A stretch of DNA of 45,020 nucleotides from Planctomycetota bacterium (lineage in GTDB: Bacteria > Planctomycetota > Phycisphaerae > Sedimentisphaerales > Anaerobacaceae): the NCBI GenBank assembly GCA_019456145.1, contig VRUL01000025.1, positions 21,795 to 66,814 of the forward strand, in the 5' to 3' direction. The stretch's first letter is position 1. Each line of letters begins with the position of its first letter. Shown one piece after another: positions 18,067 through 27,364 of this stretch. The position numbers and the translations under genes are program-made. A model generated the notes under the pieces. That model made no database searches. It was given only the letters and a program-made list of their open reading frames with translations, and was not told where the DNA came from.

Positions 18067-20439
18067 ATGAAGTTTGTGAATCTTTTATCAGGATTACTGA
18101 TTGTTGTGATTGGCTCGTTTATGTTGGCCCCTCGTACACAAGCAGATGCACTGGCCGAGGGCAAGTCCAGGGTGCAAGCCGTGATTCCGCTGAGGGCCCG
18201 AGCTTTTCGGCTCCAGGACGTTCGCCTGCTCGAAGGCCCATTCAAGCACGCGATGGAACTGGACCAGCGATACTTACTATCGCTTGATACTGACAGGCTT
18301 CTGCACACTTTCCGGCTTAACGCCGGGCTGTCTTCCTCTGCCAAACCTCTGGGCGGCTGGGAAGAGCCGAACGGCGAACTGCGCGGGCATTCTATCGGGC
18401 ATTACCTGACGGCATGCGCGATGATGTACGCAAGCACCGGCAACGAGCGGCTCAAGGCAAATGGCAACGCTGTCGTGTCGGGGCTGGGTAAGTGCCAGGC
18501 GAAAATCGGTAGTGGTTACCTCAGCGCCTATCCCGAAGAATTCTTTGATCGGGTCGAGTCGAGAATACGTGTGTGGGCACCCTACTACACGCTGCATAAG
18601 ATTTACGCCGGTTTGCTTGATATGTATGTATATTGCGACAATCAGCAAGCGCTTGAAGTGTGTAAGAAATTCGCCGACTGGGTCATCGCCCGTAATGCGC
18701 CTCTGTCCCGGGAGCGGATGCAGAAGATGCTCGACACTGAGCATGGCGGTATGAATGAAGTGCTGGCCAACCTTTACGGGCTCACGGGCGAACAGAAGTA
18801 CCTGAAGATCGCGCATCGCTTCAATCACATGGCAGTCATAGGCCCGGCTTCGAAACGCCAGGACAAACTCACCGGCCTGCACGCCAACACACAAGTTCCA
18901 AAATTCATCGGCACAGCCCGCCAGTATGAACTTACAGGCCGGGAGTGGCTCAAGACCGCTTCGATTTTCTTCTGGGACACCGTGGTAAACGAACGCTCCT
19001 ATGTAATTGGCGGGCACAGTGACGGCGAGGCTTTCTCGCCAAAAGAAACACTCTCCAAAGCTTTCGGCCCCAGCACCACCGAGACGTGTAACACGTATAA
19101 TATGCTTAAGCTCACCCGTCACCTGTTCTGCTGGGAGCCGCGTGCCGAATACGCCGACTACTATGAGCGGGCACTTTACAACCATATCCTGGCGTCGCAG
19201 AATCCGGAAACCGGCATGATGTGTTACTATGTCCCGCTGCGGTCCGGTTCGCGAAAAACATACAACAATCCATTCAACTCGTTTTGGTGCTGTACCGGCA
19301 CGGGCATGGAGAACCATGCAAAGTACGGCGACAGCATCTACTTTTACGATGACGAAAATCTGTGGGTGAACCTGTTTATTGCATCCCAATTGAATTGGAA
19401 GGCCAGGGGGCTGAAGCTTTCCCAGGAGACAAAGTACCCCGAGCAGGCCCGTACCAAACTTGTCTTTACGTGCAAGGAGCCCGTCAGGCTGAATCTGAAT
19501 ATTCGCCATCCCTACTGGGCGGTATCCGGCTTCGAAATCCGCGTCAATGGCCGGAAGGTTGCAGAATTCTCGAAACCCGGCAGCTATGCTGGTATTTCGC
19601 GCTCCTGGAAAAGTGGCGACACGGTGGAGGTCAGGATGCCATTTAGCTTGCGTACTGAGGGCTTTGGTGATAACCCGAAACGGATTGCTTTCATGAACGG
19701 CCCGCTGGTGCTGTGTGCCGAGGTTGAGGCCGGCGGGAATTATCCCGACATTGTGACCGAGTCTGACCGGGTCCTCTCTGCCATCAAGCCTGTCCCGGGC
19801 AAACCATCCTCTTTCACCGGTTCGCAGGAAATCTTTCGCACCGCCGGCAGTCCACTTGGGGACGCCTTACGGCGGACTCACAATAAAAACATTACACTGG
19901 AACCATTCTACCAGATGCACGACAACAGGAACTATGTCGTTTACTGGGACGTCGTCACGCCTAAGCAATGGCAGGCGAAGGAGGAAGAATACAAGGCCGA
20001 GCTTGCCCGCCATAAGAAACTTGAAGCCCGGACGGTAAACGAGGTACATCCCGGCCAAAGACAAAATGAACGTGACCACAATCTTCAGGGACAGAAGACT
20101 TCAGCAGGCGTTTTCTCAGGACGCAGGTGGAGGCATGCAACCGATGGTGGGTGGTTCAGCTATGATGTGAAAGTGCTTCCCGATAAGCCATTGGAGCTTT
20201 TGGTCACCTACTGGGGCAGTGATGGCGGCAACCGTGTGTTTGACATTTTCGTGGAGGGGACCAAACTGGTCACTCAGCGTCTCCAAAACAACCGTCCCGG
20301 CCAGTTCTACGATGAAGCGTATCCAATCCCTGAGTTGCTAACCAAGGGTAAGAGTAAAGTAACTGTTAAATTCCAGGCTCATCCCGGCGCATGGGCCGGC
20401 GGCGTCTTTGAGCTTCGTATCCTCAAAGCTAAGCGATAA
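18067..20439 (+). CDS. GH127 beta-L-arabinofuranosidase-like protein (DUF1680)
   Basis: A 790-residue exported glycoside hydrolase of family 127, which releases beta-L-arabinofuranose from plant-type glycans in characterised members. The signal peptide reads LLSGLLIVVIGSFMLAP. The (alpha/alpha)6 barrel carries the zinc-thiol site of the family: Glu339 and Cys341 in TTETCNTYN, and Cys408-Cys409 in NSFWCCTGTGMEN. The first Cys of that pair is the nucleophile in HypBA1, and Glu321 in SDGEAFS matches its acid/base. All are present, so the enzyme should be active. The C-terminal 140 residues form an extra beta domain (WFSYDVKVLPDKPLELLVTY), as in DUF6805-type proteins. ATG 18067 is chosen because GGAGG lies 6 bases upstream; upstream in-frame starts (18025, 18049) lack a box and would bury the signal peptide. 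Confidence 0.9.
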   Translation: MKFVNLLSGLLIVVIGSFMLAPRTQADALAEGKSRVQAVIPLRARAFRLQDVRLLEGPFKHAMELDQRYLLSLDTDRLLHTFRLNAGLSSSAKPLGGWEEPNGELRGHSIGHYLTACAMMYASTGNERLKANGNAVVSGLGKCQAKIGSGYLSAYPEEFFDRVESRIRVWAPYYTLHKIYAGLLDMYVYCDNQQALEVCKKFADWVIARNAPLSRERMQKMLDTEHGGMNEVLANLYGLTGEQKYLKIAHRFNHMAVIGPASKRQDKLTGLHANTQVPKFIGTARQYELTGREWLKTASIFFWDTVVNERSYVIGGHSDGEAFSPKETLSKAFGPSTTETCNTYNMLKLTRHLFCWEPRAEYADYYERALYNHILASQNPETGMMCYYVPLRSGSRKTYNNPFNSFWCCTGTGMENHAKYGDSIYFYDDENLWVNLFIASQLNWKARGLKLSQETKYPEQARTKLVFTCKEPVRLNLNIRHPYWAVSGFEIRVNGRKVAEFSKPGSYAGISRSWKSGDTVEVRMPFSLRTEGFGDNPKRIAFMNGPLVLCAEVEAGGNYPDIVTESDRVLSAIKPVPGKPSSFTGSQEIFRTAGSPLGDALRRTHNKNITLEPFYQMHDNRNYVVYWDVVTPKQWQAKEEEYKAELARHKKLEARTVNEVHPGQRQNERDHNLQGQKTSAGVFSGRRWRHATDGGWFSYDVKVLPDKPLELLVTYWGSDGGNRVFDIFVEGTKLVTQRLQNNRPGQFYDEAYPIPELLTKGKSKVTVKFQAHPGAWAGGVFELRILKAKR

Positions 20440-20501
20440 TAATGAAAGAAGAGTTCCTCCGTCCGCCATTGGCGGAAGGAAGTTTATCCGGGAGATGTTT
20501 T

Positions 20502-21584
20502 ATGAAACCTGCAAAAGGTACAAATCGTAGAGAATTACTCAAAACTATCGGGAGCCTGCCTATTATTGGCTCGCTCTTATCTCAATCTGCAAAGGGAAAA
20601 TCGCAAGACAAAGTAGACGCCGTAACAGGTCCTACTTTCATTACAAGATCGGACAAACAGGAATATGCAAGACTCAAAAATCTGGACTTGAATGACCCGA
20701 AAATAGCCGCTACGCAAAAGAAAATGCCCGTTGCCAAAATCGGCAATCTTTCCCTCGGTCGTCTCATAAGCGGCAGCAATCTAATCAGTATGAATATGCA
20801 CGCCAGGGACCTGGATTATGTACGCGCCCTTGCGGCCAATTACAACACCGAAGAAAGAATCTTCATGACACTAAAAAGATGTGAGGAATATGGGGCCAAT
20901 TCCGTCGTTCTCAAAAATCATAATTTTAAGCAGTTCAGACTGTCGAAATACTGGAGCGAATGGGGCGGCAAAATGAAATGGCTTGCCGACGTAATCACAA
21001 CGGACATCAACAAGTACGAAAGACTTTTGGTCGAGCATCTGGAGTTGGGAGCTTCAGCGGCCTATTTGTGGGGAGGCGCCAGTGACATCTGGTATTATAA
21101 GAAACAAAAGGGAAATATCATCAAGGCCTTTGAAATCATGAAGAAATACGATATTCCCGTCGGTATCTGTGCGCATCGGATAGAGCCCATCATGTTTTGT
21201 GAGAAGGAAGGGATCGTGCCCGACTTTTACATGAAGACCCTGCATCACGACCGATACTGGTCTGCTCATCCGAAAACCAATAGACGGTTCATAGAGATGT
21301 TTGAGAAAGATTCTCCCAAACATGCCGAATACCACGACAACATGTTCTGCCACAATCACGAGGAGACTGTGGCGTTTATGCAGGATGTGAAAGTGCCCTG
21401 GATAGCCTTCAAGGTTTTGGCTGCGGGAGCCATCGGTGCCAAGGAAGGATTAAAATATGCCTTCGAAAGTGGTGCGGACTTTGTTTGTTTGGGCATGTTT
21501 GACTTTCAAGTGAAGCAGGATGCGGAACTTACCTTAAAGGCCATCGCAGAATCAAAAAATCGCAAACGTCCCTGGATAACATGA
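20502..21584 (+). CDS. Tat-exported TIM-barrel-like protein
   Basis: A 360-residue protein with a twin-arginine type N-terminus (NRRELLKTIGSLPIIGSLL). The mature part looks like an alpha/beta barrel: IGNLSLGRLISGSNLIS, CEEYGANSVVLKNH, HLELGASAAYLWGG, YDIPVGICAHRIEPI, VPWIAFKVLAAGAIG and ESGADFVCLGMFDFQV fall at regular spacing. It resembles the Tat-exported aldo/keto-reductase-like or epimerase-like proteins common in planctomycetes, but I cannot fix a reaction. The frame is open from 20442, but GGGAG before ATG 20502 and the signal peptide position favour 20502. It follows the GH127 gene by about 60 bases and may be co-transcribed with it. Confidence 0.75.
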   Translation: MKPAKGTNRRELLKTIGSLPIIGSLLSQSAKGKSQDKVDAVTGPTFITRSDKQEYARLKNLDLNDPKIAATQKKMPVAKIGNLSLGRLISGSNLISMNMHARDLDYVRALAANYNTEERIFMTLKRCEEYGANSVVLKNHNFKQFRLSKYWSEWGGKMKWLADVITTDINKYERLLVEHLELGASAAYLWGGASDIWYYKKQKGNIIKAFEIMKKYDIPVGICAHRIEPIMFCEKEGIVPDFYMKTLHHDRYWSAHPKTNRRFIEMFEKDSPKHAEYHDNMFCHNHEETVAFMQDVKVPWIAFKVLAAGAIGAKEGLKYAFESGADFVCLGMFDFQVKQDAELTLKAIAESKNRKRPWIT

Positions 21585-21807
21585 GCATGAAGATTAAATG
21601 TGGCATAATAACTGCTCGTGGCTTTGTGGTATGATAGCTGCCTTCTCACACTTCATCAGTCATTATAGATGGGATTGGGGAGAAAATGCCAGGGGACAAT
21701 GGTTAATTGAGTGGTTAAAAAACCGTTAGATTACAATTATTGGCACAGGAAGTGAGCAGAATGTCGGGTTTTGTGTCGGGTGAAGGCAATTATCTGTAAG
21801 TTTAATA

Positions 21808-23493
21808 TTACCAACATGCCGATGGTGGTTGTAAGTTACAAACAAGCCAGTTAGATAACATAATTGCAAAATCAAAAAAATCGACTTTGCAATCTCCATT
21901 TGCATCACCTTCGACTGGGGCAAAACATGTTGGAACAACTGGTGGAGGGCCAGCTATTGTATAAAATGAACCATACTGACCTATATTAAAAATTATATTG
22001 TCACCACCGATATTTTGAGGAAAAATATTGTCAGATCCCTCTTCTGTATATATAGAACTCCAAGTTTGTGTAGTTGTATTGTAAAGGAAGCTTCTACCAC
22101 CATTGTAATAGCCAACAATATTATCACCATCAATACCTTTTACAATTGTTTCGCTTGAACCTAGCGCATCAAGAGTGGTCCAAGTTTGAGCTGTCATATC
22201 GTAAATGAAACCATGAAAAGAACCGTCATGATACCTTCCCACTATTTTGTCACCACTAATCCCCACTGGATACATCTGTTGTGCACCTGGCTTATCAAGA
22301 GTAGTATAAATCTCTGTCAACATGCTGTAAATAAAGCCATGCCAACGACTACCATCAAAGTAGTAACCAACAACATTTTCACCGTCAATTCCATAAGGTT
22401 GCATAGAACTATTTCCAGGCACATCTATGGTAGTCCAGCTTTGTTCAATAAGATTGTAAATAAAACCATGCCATCTGGAGTCGTAGTATGAGCCGATTAA
22501 GTTGTTGCTATCTATATCGCGTATTTCAGTACCAAGTGCCCCTGCCCCTGGCTTATCAAGGGTGTTGTAAGAACCTGTTGTCATATCGTAAACAAGACCA
22601 TGATAAGGATTGGAGCCATGATGTCCCACTATCATATTGCTACCAGTTCCAAGTAGACTTACGTTATCAATTCCTGGCATATTAAGTTCCGTCCATGTGC
22701 CAAGAGGTGAATAAACAGGTGTATTGGGGTCTGGATCTATCAAAAATGGCATATAAGAAATATAATTACTAATATTCAGGTCATCATTTCTATCCCAAAT
22801 CATATTGTCAATAATATTGCTATCGGTAGTATTCCAATAATTATAAGTTGCGGTCATTGAACCAGAATCTTGTAATTTTACAGCAATTTTATCTGTGGTT
22901 AAAAATGTATTGTACTTAACAGAAGGATTAACATTCCCACTAATTATGGCTTCCCCGTTAATTTGCTCATAAAATACATTGTTATGAATATACGTATTAG
23001 TAGAAGCAACATCAATATCTACAGTATTTACAAAAATGTTTCGTTCAATATATGAAACCGAACTGCCATTACTTATGTGTATTCCTTGGCTTCCATCATA
23101 ATAGTTCCGTACATATGAGTCTTTCAATATTAAAGTATCTCCATAAGTTCTAATTTTTACAGTATCAATTTCAGAGAAATTTATATTGATTATCCCAGTT
23201 GAGTCTTTTGCCCATATAAACATATCATCTAAAACAATTTTAGATGATGCTGTTCCTGTAGCATCTAATGTCCCCCAAACTTCAATCCATAAGTGATCGC
23301 CAAAAACTTCTACTCCAGGTTCGATTGTTAGTGTTATGCCATCACCTATTTGAACATTTGAAACTAAATTGTAAGGAGATTCTGCCAGTGTCCATGTCGT
23401 ATCCGAACTAATTATTCCCCCTACATCAGTAGCATAGGATGAAATGCTGATGGATAACAATATCAATGTGGTAATGATAGATAGTTTCCTCAT
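21808..23493 (-). CDS. Secreted beta-helix/HAF-repeat protein with dockerin-like tail
   Basis: A 561-residue secreted protein. The signal peptide (LSIITTLILLSISISSYA) is followed by a right-handed beta-helix region (about residues 25-250, with IEPGVEVFGDHLWIEVWG and repeated short Asn/Ser-rich rungs). Next come five repeats of a roughly 40-residue unit of the HAF type (GFIYDMTTQTWTTLD, GIDGDNIVGYY). The last 35 residues read GDANGDCKVDFFDFAIMLSN, an EF-hand-like dockerin-type tail common in Phycisphaerae extracellular proteins. It probably binds or displays on a surface glycan matrix; no catalytic residues are evident. ATG at 23493 is chosen because AGGAG lies 8 bases upstream. The gene converges with the 20502 gene. 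Confidence 0.8.
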   Translation of the reverse strand: MRKLSIITTLILLSISISSYATDVGGIISSDTTWTLAESPYNLVSNVQIGDGITLTIEPGVEVFGDHLWIEVWGTLDATGTASSKIVLDDMFIWAKDSTGIININFSEIDTVKIRTYGDTLILKDSYVRNYYDGSQGIHISNGSSVSYIERNIFVNTVDIDVASTNTYIHNNVFYEQINGEAIISGNVNPSVKYNTFLTTDKIAVKLQDSGSMTATYNYWNTTDSNIIDNMIWDRNDDLNISNYISYMPFLIDPDPNTPVYSPLGTWTELNMPGIDNVSLLGTGSNMIVGHHGSNPYHGLVYDMTTGSYNTLDKPGAGALGTEIRDIDSNNLIGSYYDSRWHGFIYNLIEQSWTTIDVPGNSSMQPYGIDGENVVGYYFDGSRWHGFIYSMLTEIYTTLDKPGAQQMYPVGISGDKIVGRYHDGSFHGFIYDMTAQTWTTLDALGSSETIVKGIDGDNIVGYYNGGRSFLYNTTTQTWSSIYTEEGSDNIFPQNIGGDNIIFNIGQYGSFYTIAGPPPVVPTCFAPVEGDANGDCKVDFFDFAIMLSNWLVCNLQPPSACW

Positions 23494-23535
23494 ATTTTTC
23501 ACTCCTATTCCCAATGGGATAACATAGATGCTTCC

Positions 23536-23625
23536 TCAATGATAATTAACCACCTGCACACAACAGAAGATGACGAACAATATAGTGATTTTCCCCAACA
23601 GGTTTGAATTCCTCGTCTCACTCAT
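23536..23625 (-). CDS. Possible 29-residue hydrophobic peptide
   Basis: A perfect AAGGAGG box (23634-23640) sits 8 bases before an ATG that opens a 29-codon frame with a hydrophobic core (ITILFVIFCCVQVV). It ends 43 bases before the HAF protein start on the same strand. It could be a membrane micropeptide, or a signal peptide whose gene was truncated. The strong box and the one transmembrane-like segment favour real translation. Confidence 0.4.
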   Translation of the reverse strand: MSETRNSNLLGKITILFVIFCCVQVVNYH

Positions 23626-23964
23626 TCCTACTACCTCCTTCCCCCCATAAACCCTACCTAAGCCGAACTATCACAATTACAGCCCATAATCGCAAATAAT
23701 AACAGAAAATTCCTCAAAAGATGTAAGAAGTTAACATACCATATTTAAGGCGATTTGTAAATAACAAAAATTCATATTCTCTCTATATCACCAGAATAAT
23801 AAAAAATCAATATCTATTTAAAGAAAGCCCATAACCTTACCAAAAGCCAAAAGACAGGCTGTTTGTTCGACTATGTCGAAAAATCTCACCATAGGCTGCC
23901 CGAATAAACCACTCGGCCTGCGCGCAGACGAGGCGAATGAAGATATGGGCAGTAAAGAGACTGT

Positions 23965-24273
23965 TTAGATTTCTTTCCACTTGCCCGGAACGGGTACCGG
24001 ATAACAGCCCTCTGCATCGGCTGACCGGTGCCGGATTGTCTTTGGTCAGGTCGGCCACATTCTTGCAGAACATGAAATCAGAAGCCATAGCCTCATCCCA
24101 GGTAATAATCTTGCCTGTGTGGATAGCGGCGCCCCCATGATGGAGGCCAGATTCGTAAACGCAGCCCGCCGGACTTCATTATGCGGCTTAGTCTGGCGAA
24201 TCGCATTGAGCAACACGTCCCACTCGACCCGGTACGGGCTTACCTTCTCTTTTTTCGGTCGCCAGGTAATATT
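23965..24273 (-). pseudogene. Gfo/Idh/MocA oxidoreductase C-terminal remnant
   Basis: Read on the minus strand, 24273-24135 encodes WRPKKEKVSPYRVEWDVLL and NAIRQTKPHNEVRRAAFTN. After a frameshift at about 24131-24135 it continues as IHTGKIITWDEAMASDFMF and KNVADLTKDNPAPV. A second shift near 24021 leads to ADAEGCYPVPVPGKWKEI and a stop at 23965-23967. This is the C-terminus of a Gfo/Idh/MocA family NAD(P)-dependent sugar oxidoreductase. About 100 of roughly 430 residues remain, without the Rossmann domain, and two frameshifts are present. Confidence 0.8.
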
Positions 24274-25169
24274 ATTTTATGCACCTTATGCCTAAAGCAG
24301 GCGCTTTGGCCAACCTGAGTTACAACCCGGAAAATGCGGTGCTGTTACCGGACGTCCTTTGCCTGATACTCTTTCGGACAAAGCATATAACGCACATCAA
24401 AAAAAATATTTTCCACAAAATGCACTAATATCGCAATAAACTCGCATTTAAACTGATGTATTTGCGACTACTTCGGAGAAATCGACTTATGGCAATTTCG
24501 CTCAAAAAACAGCTTGCATATTTGCAGCAGGCAATATATAATAAGATAGGCTATTTTACGGGGCGTAAGGAGGCGGTCCCAATTGACGGCACCTGTAAAA
24601 AACATGAGTCCCGGCACTGAAAACAGTGGTTGCTGCCGGTTGTTATTTCTCTAAGGTTGCTGGTTCTTTTTTATAGCGAACACCGAACCGGCACAGACAG
24701 TAGATTTTAGTTGTTCCGGTTCAGGTAGAACGCGACGTTTACGGGCTTGTGATGGTCGGATACGGTCGGCCAAATGCGGTTGATATTCGAGTTGAACGGC
24801 CGTGGAACCACCCATAATCGGTAGGTACTACCAGCAGCACGAATTGGCTATAAGATAGACTACTGCAGCAGTACCACTGGTTTGAAACCGGAAAAGGTAA
24901 GGATACCGCTGGAAAATTTAGGCCAATGGCAGAAAACGCCGAAGAAAAAAGAGTAGCAGAACTCTGATATGAGTGCCGTGGAAATAACTGAGCCCGATAA
25001 CAGACATTCTGTGGTTAACAGGTTCCCATTTCGCCCTGTGGAAAAGAGTCTTTCGATTTGCGAAAGAATGCAATATGGGGACCCATTGGAAAGTAAAGAT
25101 TCTTAATTTTTTTGAGGAAAGATTTAAAAAAGGTTTGTAAAGCCAGGATATTGGCTCGTGGGAGAATAG
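24274..25169 (+). other. Gene-poor region with decayed sequence
   Basis: No intact gene is visible. A 43-codon frame at 24489-24620 (MAISLKKQLAYLQQAIYNK) has no good ribosome binding site. A frame ending at 25139 (WLTGSHFALWKRVFRFAKEC) has a plausible residue mix but no start. Both may be relics of lost genes. The region sits between a proven pseudogene and an HTH protein gene, so it looks like decaying DNA. Confidence 0.35.
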
Positions 25170-25175
25170 GTGATT

Positions 25176-26789
25176 ATGGATGTTATGTTCTATTCATTAA
25201 AAGAAGTTGCTGAGAAGCTCAGTAAAACAGAAGAAGAAATAAAAGGGATAGTCAGGCAGGGCAGATTGCGTGAGTTCCGTGAGGGACCGAATTCGCTGTT
25301 TAAGGTCGATGAAGTCGAAGCATTGATGTCCGACATAAGTATTATGCCACCTGAGGAACCTACTGCCCTATCAGGACAGGAACCAGGTCAGGACGAGATT
25401 TCACTTGCCCCAGAGCCGGTTATGACATCTGAACCGACTGTGACTCCAGAGCCAACCGAGGCACCGGAGCCTATCGAAATACCGGAAATAACCGAGACGC
25501 CAGAGTTAGCTATGACACCGGAGCCGACCGAGACGTCGGAGCCAATCGAGATACCGGAAATAACCGAGACGCCAGAGCTAATTATGACATCGGAGCCGGC
25601 TGTGGCATCAGAGCCAACCGAGACTCCTGAGCCAATCGAGATACCGGAAATAACCGAGACGCCGGAGCTAATCGAGGCGCCAGAGCCAGCTTTGACTCAA
25701 GAGCCGGCTTTAACACCAGAAGAGCTAATCGAGACACCGGAGCCAACCGAGGCGCCGGAACCAACCGAGACGCCGGAGCCAATCGAGATACCGGAAATAA
25801 CCGAGACACCGGAGCTAATCGAGACACCGGAGCCAACCGAGGCGCCGGAACCAACCGTGACGCCAGAGCTAACCGAGGCGCCGGAACCCACCGTGACACC
25901 AGAGCCAACTGAGAGTCTGGAGCTAATTGATACATCAGAGCCAGCTATGACACCGGAGCTAATCGATACATCATGGCCAACTGAGACGCCGGAGCCGACT
26001 GAGAGTCTGGAGCTAATTGATACCTCAGAGCCAGCTTTGACTCAAGAGCCGGCTTTGACACCGGAGCTAATCGATACGTCAGCGGCCGAAAGCGATCTGA
26101 GTAGTGCCGATACCGCTATAGCCGGCGAGGGAATCGATACATTCGCGGAGATGGACACCGGTTTAGAGGCAACAGATGATACGGTGATAGAGGCCAAAGA
26201 CACAACGACAGAAACGTCATTGCAAGAGATCGAAGAAGATATAAACCTGGATAGCTTCGGCAGTGGTTCAGGTCTGCTGGATCTCTCCCTGCAAGCTGAC
26301 GATACTTCATTAGGCGGCATTCTTGATGAGATTTACGCACCTGAGGCAGGTGAAGGCCAGCATGCCGATGAAACAACTGGTTCAGCCGTGGAAATGGCCG
26401 CTGAGGCGGCTCAAATGTTACCGGGAGAGGATTTTGCCGCCGCCGGAGCCCGAGGGTTACCGGCAATAGCTCGAACTTATGCCGAGCCGGAGCCTGATAC
26501 GGTAAGTAATGCGCTCGGGATTATGTTGTTTTTGCCTTTATTGGCCGTTATTTACACAGCGATAGTGGCGGTGACAGGTTTCAGCAATATTATGCCTTCA
26601 ATTCGGGAAAAAGTTCAAGGTACAATATGGTACATCGCCGGCGGCGGCGCTGCAGCAGCGGTCTTGATAGTCGTGATCGCTTTTATGCTCAGCGGCAAAT
26701 CTGCCACAACTGACAAAAAGGAAAAAGTAAAAAAAGAAAAGAAGGCCAAAAAAGAAAAGAAACCCAAAAAAAGCAAAAAGACCAAATGA
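25176..26789 (+). CDS. HTH protein with Pro/Glu repeats and two membrane segments
   Basis: A 537-residue protein. Residues 4-50 (FYSLKEVAEKLSKTEEEIKG, VRQGRLREFREGPNSLFKVD) form an excisionase/MerR-like HTH_17 domain. Residues 65-300 are a low-complexity Pro/Glu/Thr tract made of repeats such as EPTETPEPIEIPEITETPEL. An acidic linker with SFGSGSGLLDLS precedes two hydrophobic segments (LGIMLFLPLLAVIYTAIVAV and IAGGGAAAAVLIVVIAFML) and a Lys-rich tail of about 30 residues (KKEKKAKKEKKPKKSKKTK). A DNA-binding-type domain tethered to the membrane by a long spacer is a pattern seen in planctomycete and delta-proteobacterial HTH proteins of unknown role. GGAG at 25161 allows starts at GTG 25170, ATG 25176 or ATG 25185. 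Confidence 0.75.
   Translation: MDVMFYSLKEVAEKLSKTEEEIKGIVRQGRLREFREGPNSLFKVDEVEALMSDISIMPPEEPTALSGQEPGQDEISLAPEPVMTSEPTVTPEPTEAPEPIEIPEITETPELAMTPEPTETSEPIEIPEITETPELIMTSEPAVASEPTETPEPIEIPEITETPELIEAPEPALTQEPALTPEELIETPEPTEAPEPTETPEPIEIPEITETPELIETPEPTEAPEPTVTPELTEAPEPTVTPEPTESLELIDTSEPAMTPELIDTSWPTETPEPTESLELIDTSEPALTQEPALTPELIDTSAAESDLSSADTAIAGEGIDTFAEMDTGLEATDDTVIEAKDTTTETSLQEIEEDINLDSFGSGSGLLDLSLQADDTSLGGILDEIYAPEAGEGQHADETTGSAVEMAAEAAQMLPGEDFAAAGARGLPAIARTYAEPEPDTVSNALGIMLFLPLLAVIYTAIVAVTGFSNIMPSIREKVQGTIWYIAGGGAAAAVLIVVIAFMLSGKSATTDKKEKVKKEKKAKKEKKPKKSKKTK
25441..26080 (+). repeat. Degenerate tandem repeat coding for Pro/Glu-rich spacer
   Basis: Blocks of about 18-24 bases of the type 'gagccaaccgagacgccg' recur more than 25 times, in larger groups of about 100-140 bases (EPTETPEPIEIPEITETPEL). 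All are in frame. Large near-identical blocks recur, for example around 25440, 25530, 25620 and 25750. Copy number is likely to vary between strains and to be mis-assembled with short reads. Confidence 0.9.
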
Positions 26790-27364
26790 GCCCCTGAGGC
26801 TTCAGAGTACGTGACCGCTTAGATACTATCCTGAAACACTTACTCCTTGGACAATATCAGGAAAGCCTCTCAACAAGGCGAAGGATCTGGCCATCGAATA
26901 TAATACATGCCTCAATCTCCTCCATTAGTAAATCGTCGACTTGTGCCCGCGAAAGCTGGCATAGTAAATAGTCAATTACAACGCCTCCCCAATCCTTACT
27001 CCTTATTTCTTACTTCTTACTACTTATTTTTACGTGCATAAGGCCCTGATTTTCTGTAAATCAATCCTTTGTTTTACTGAAAATATTTCTTATACTTTAA
27101 ACAGAAGTACTTGAAGTGGCAACTAATTGAAAATAGTCAATTATGACAATCTCGGGCTGTAGAAATTTACGTTTTTTCAGCCCTTTTTATTTACTCTCAA
27201 AACACCGTGAAATAGACAGTTATACTCCTAAAAATATCTTGTGTTTTGAAATGAAATTCATATTTTCGTGTAATAGAAATTCTAAAGATATAATTCAGCT
27301 TATCTTAAAGAGAAAATATTAATTTTATCGGACGAGGTACAAACTCCAGAAGGGAAAAATTATT
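26790..27364 (+). other. AT-rich intergenic region
   Basis: No gene is visible. A weak hairpin (GGGCTG near 27152 with CAGCCC near 27178, then a T run) could act as a terminator, but its loop of 18 bases makes this doubtful. Runs such as 'ttacttcttactac' near 27004 look like simple repeats. AAGGGA lies 8 bases before the start at 27365. Confidence 0.35.

Noticed and set aside
24489..24620. 43-codon frame after the oxidoreductase remnant
   Set aside because: No ribosome binding site, no family, located in decaying sequence; kept only as a note in the gap entry.
25176..25325. HTH domain as an excisionase of a mobile element
   Set aside because: No integrase, attachment site or phage gene nearby, and the rest of the protein is a membrane-anchored repeat protein.
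25582..25935. Antisense open frames over the Pro/Glu repeat
   Set aside because: Their composition (Leu-Ala-Ser-Arg or Gly-Ser-Val runs) is just the reverse reading of the repeat units.
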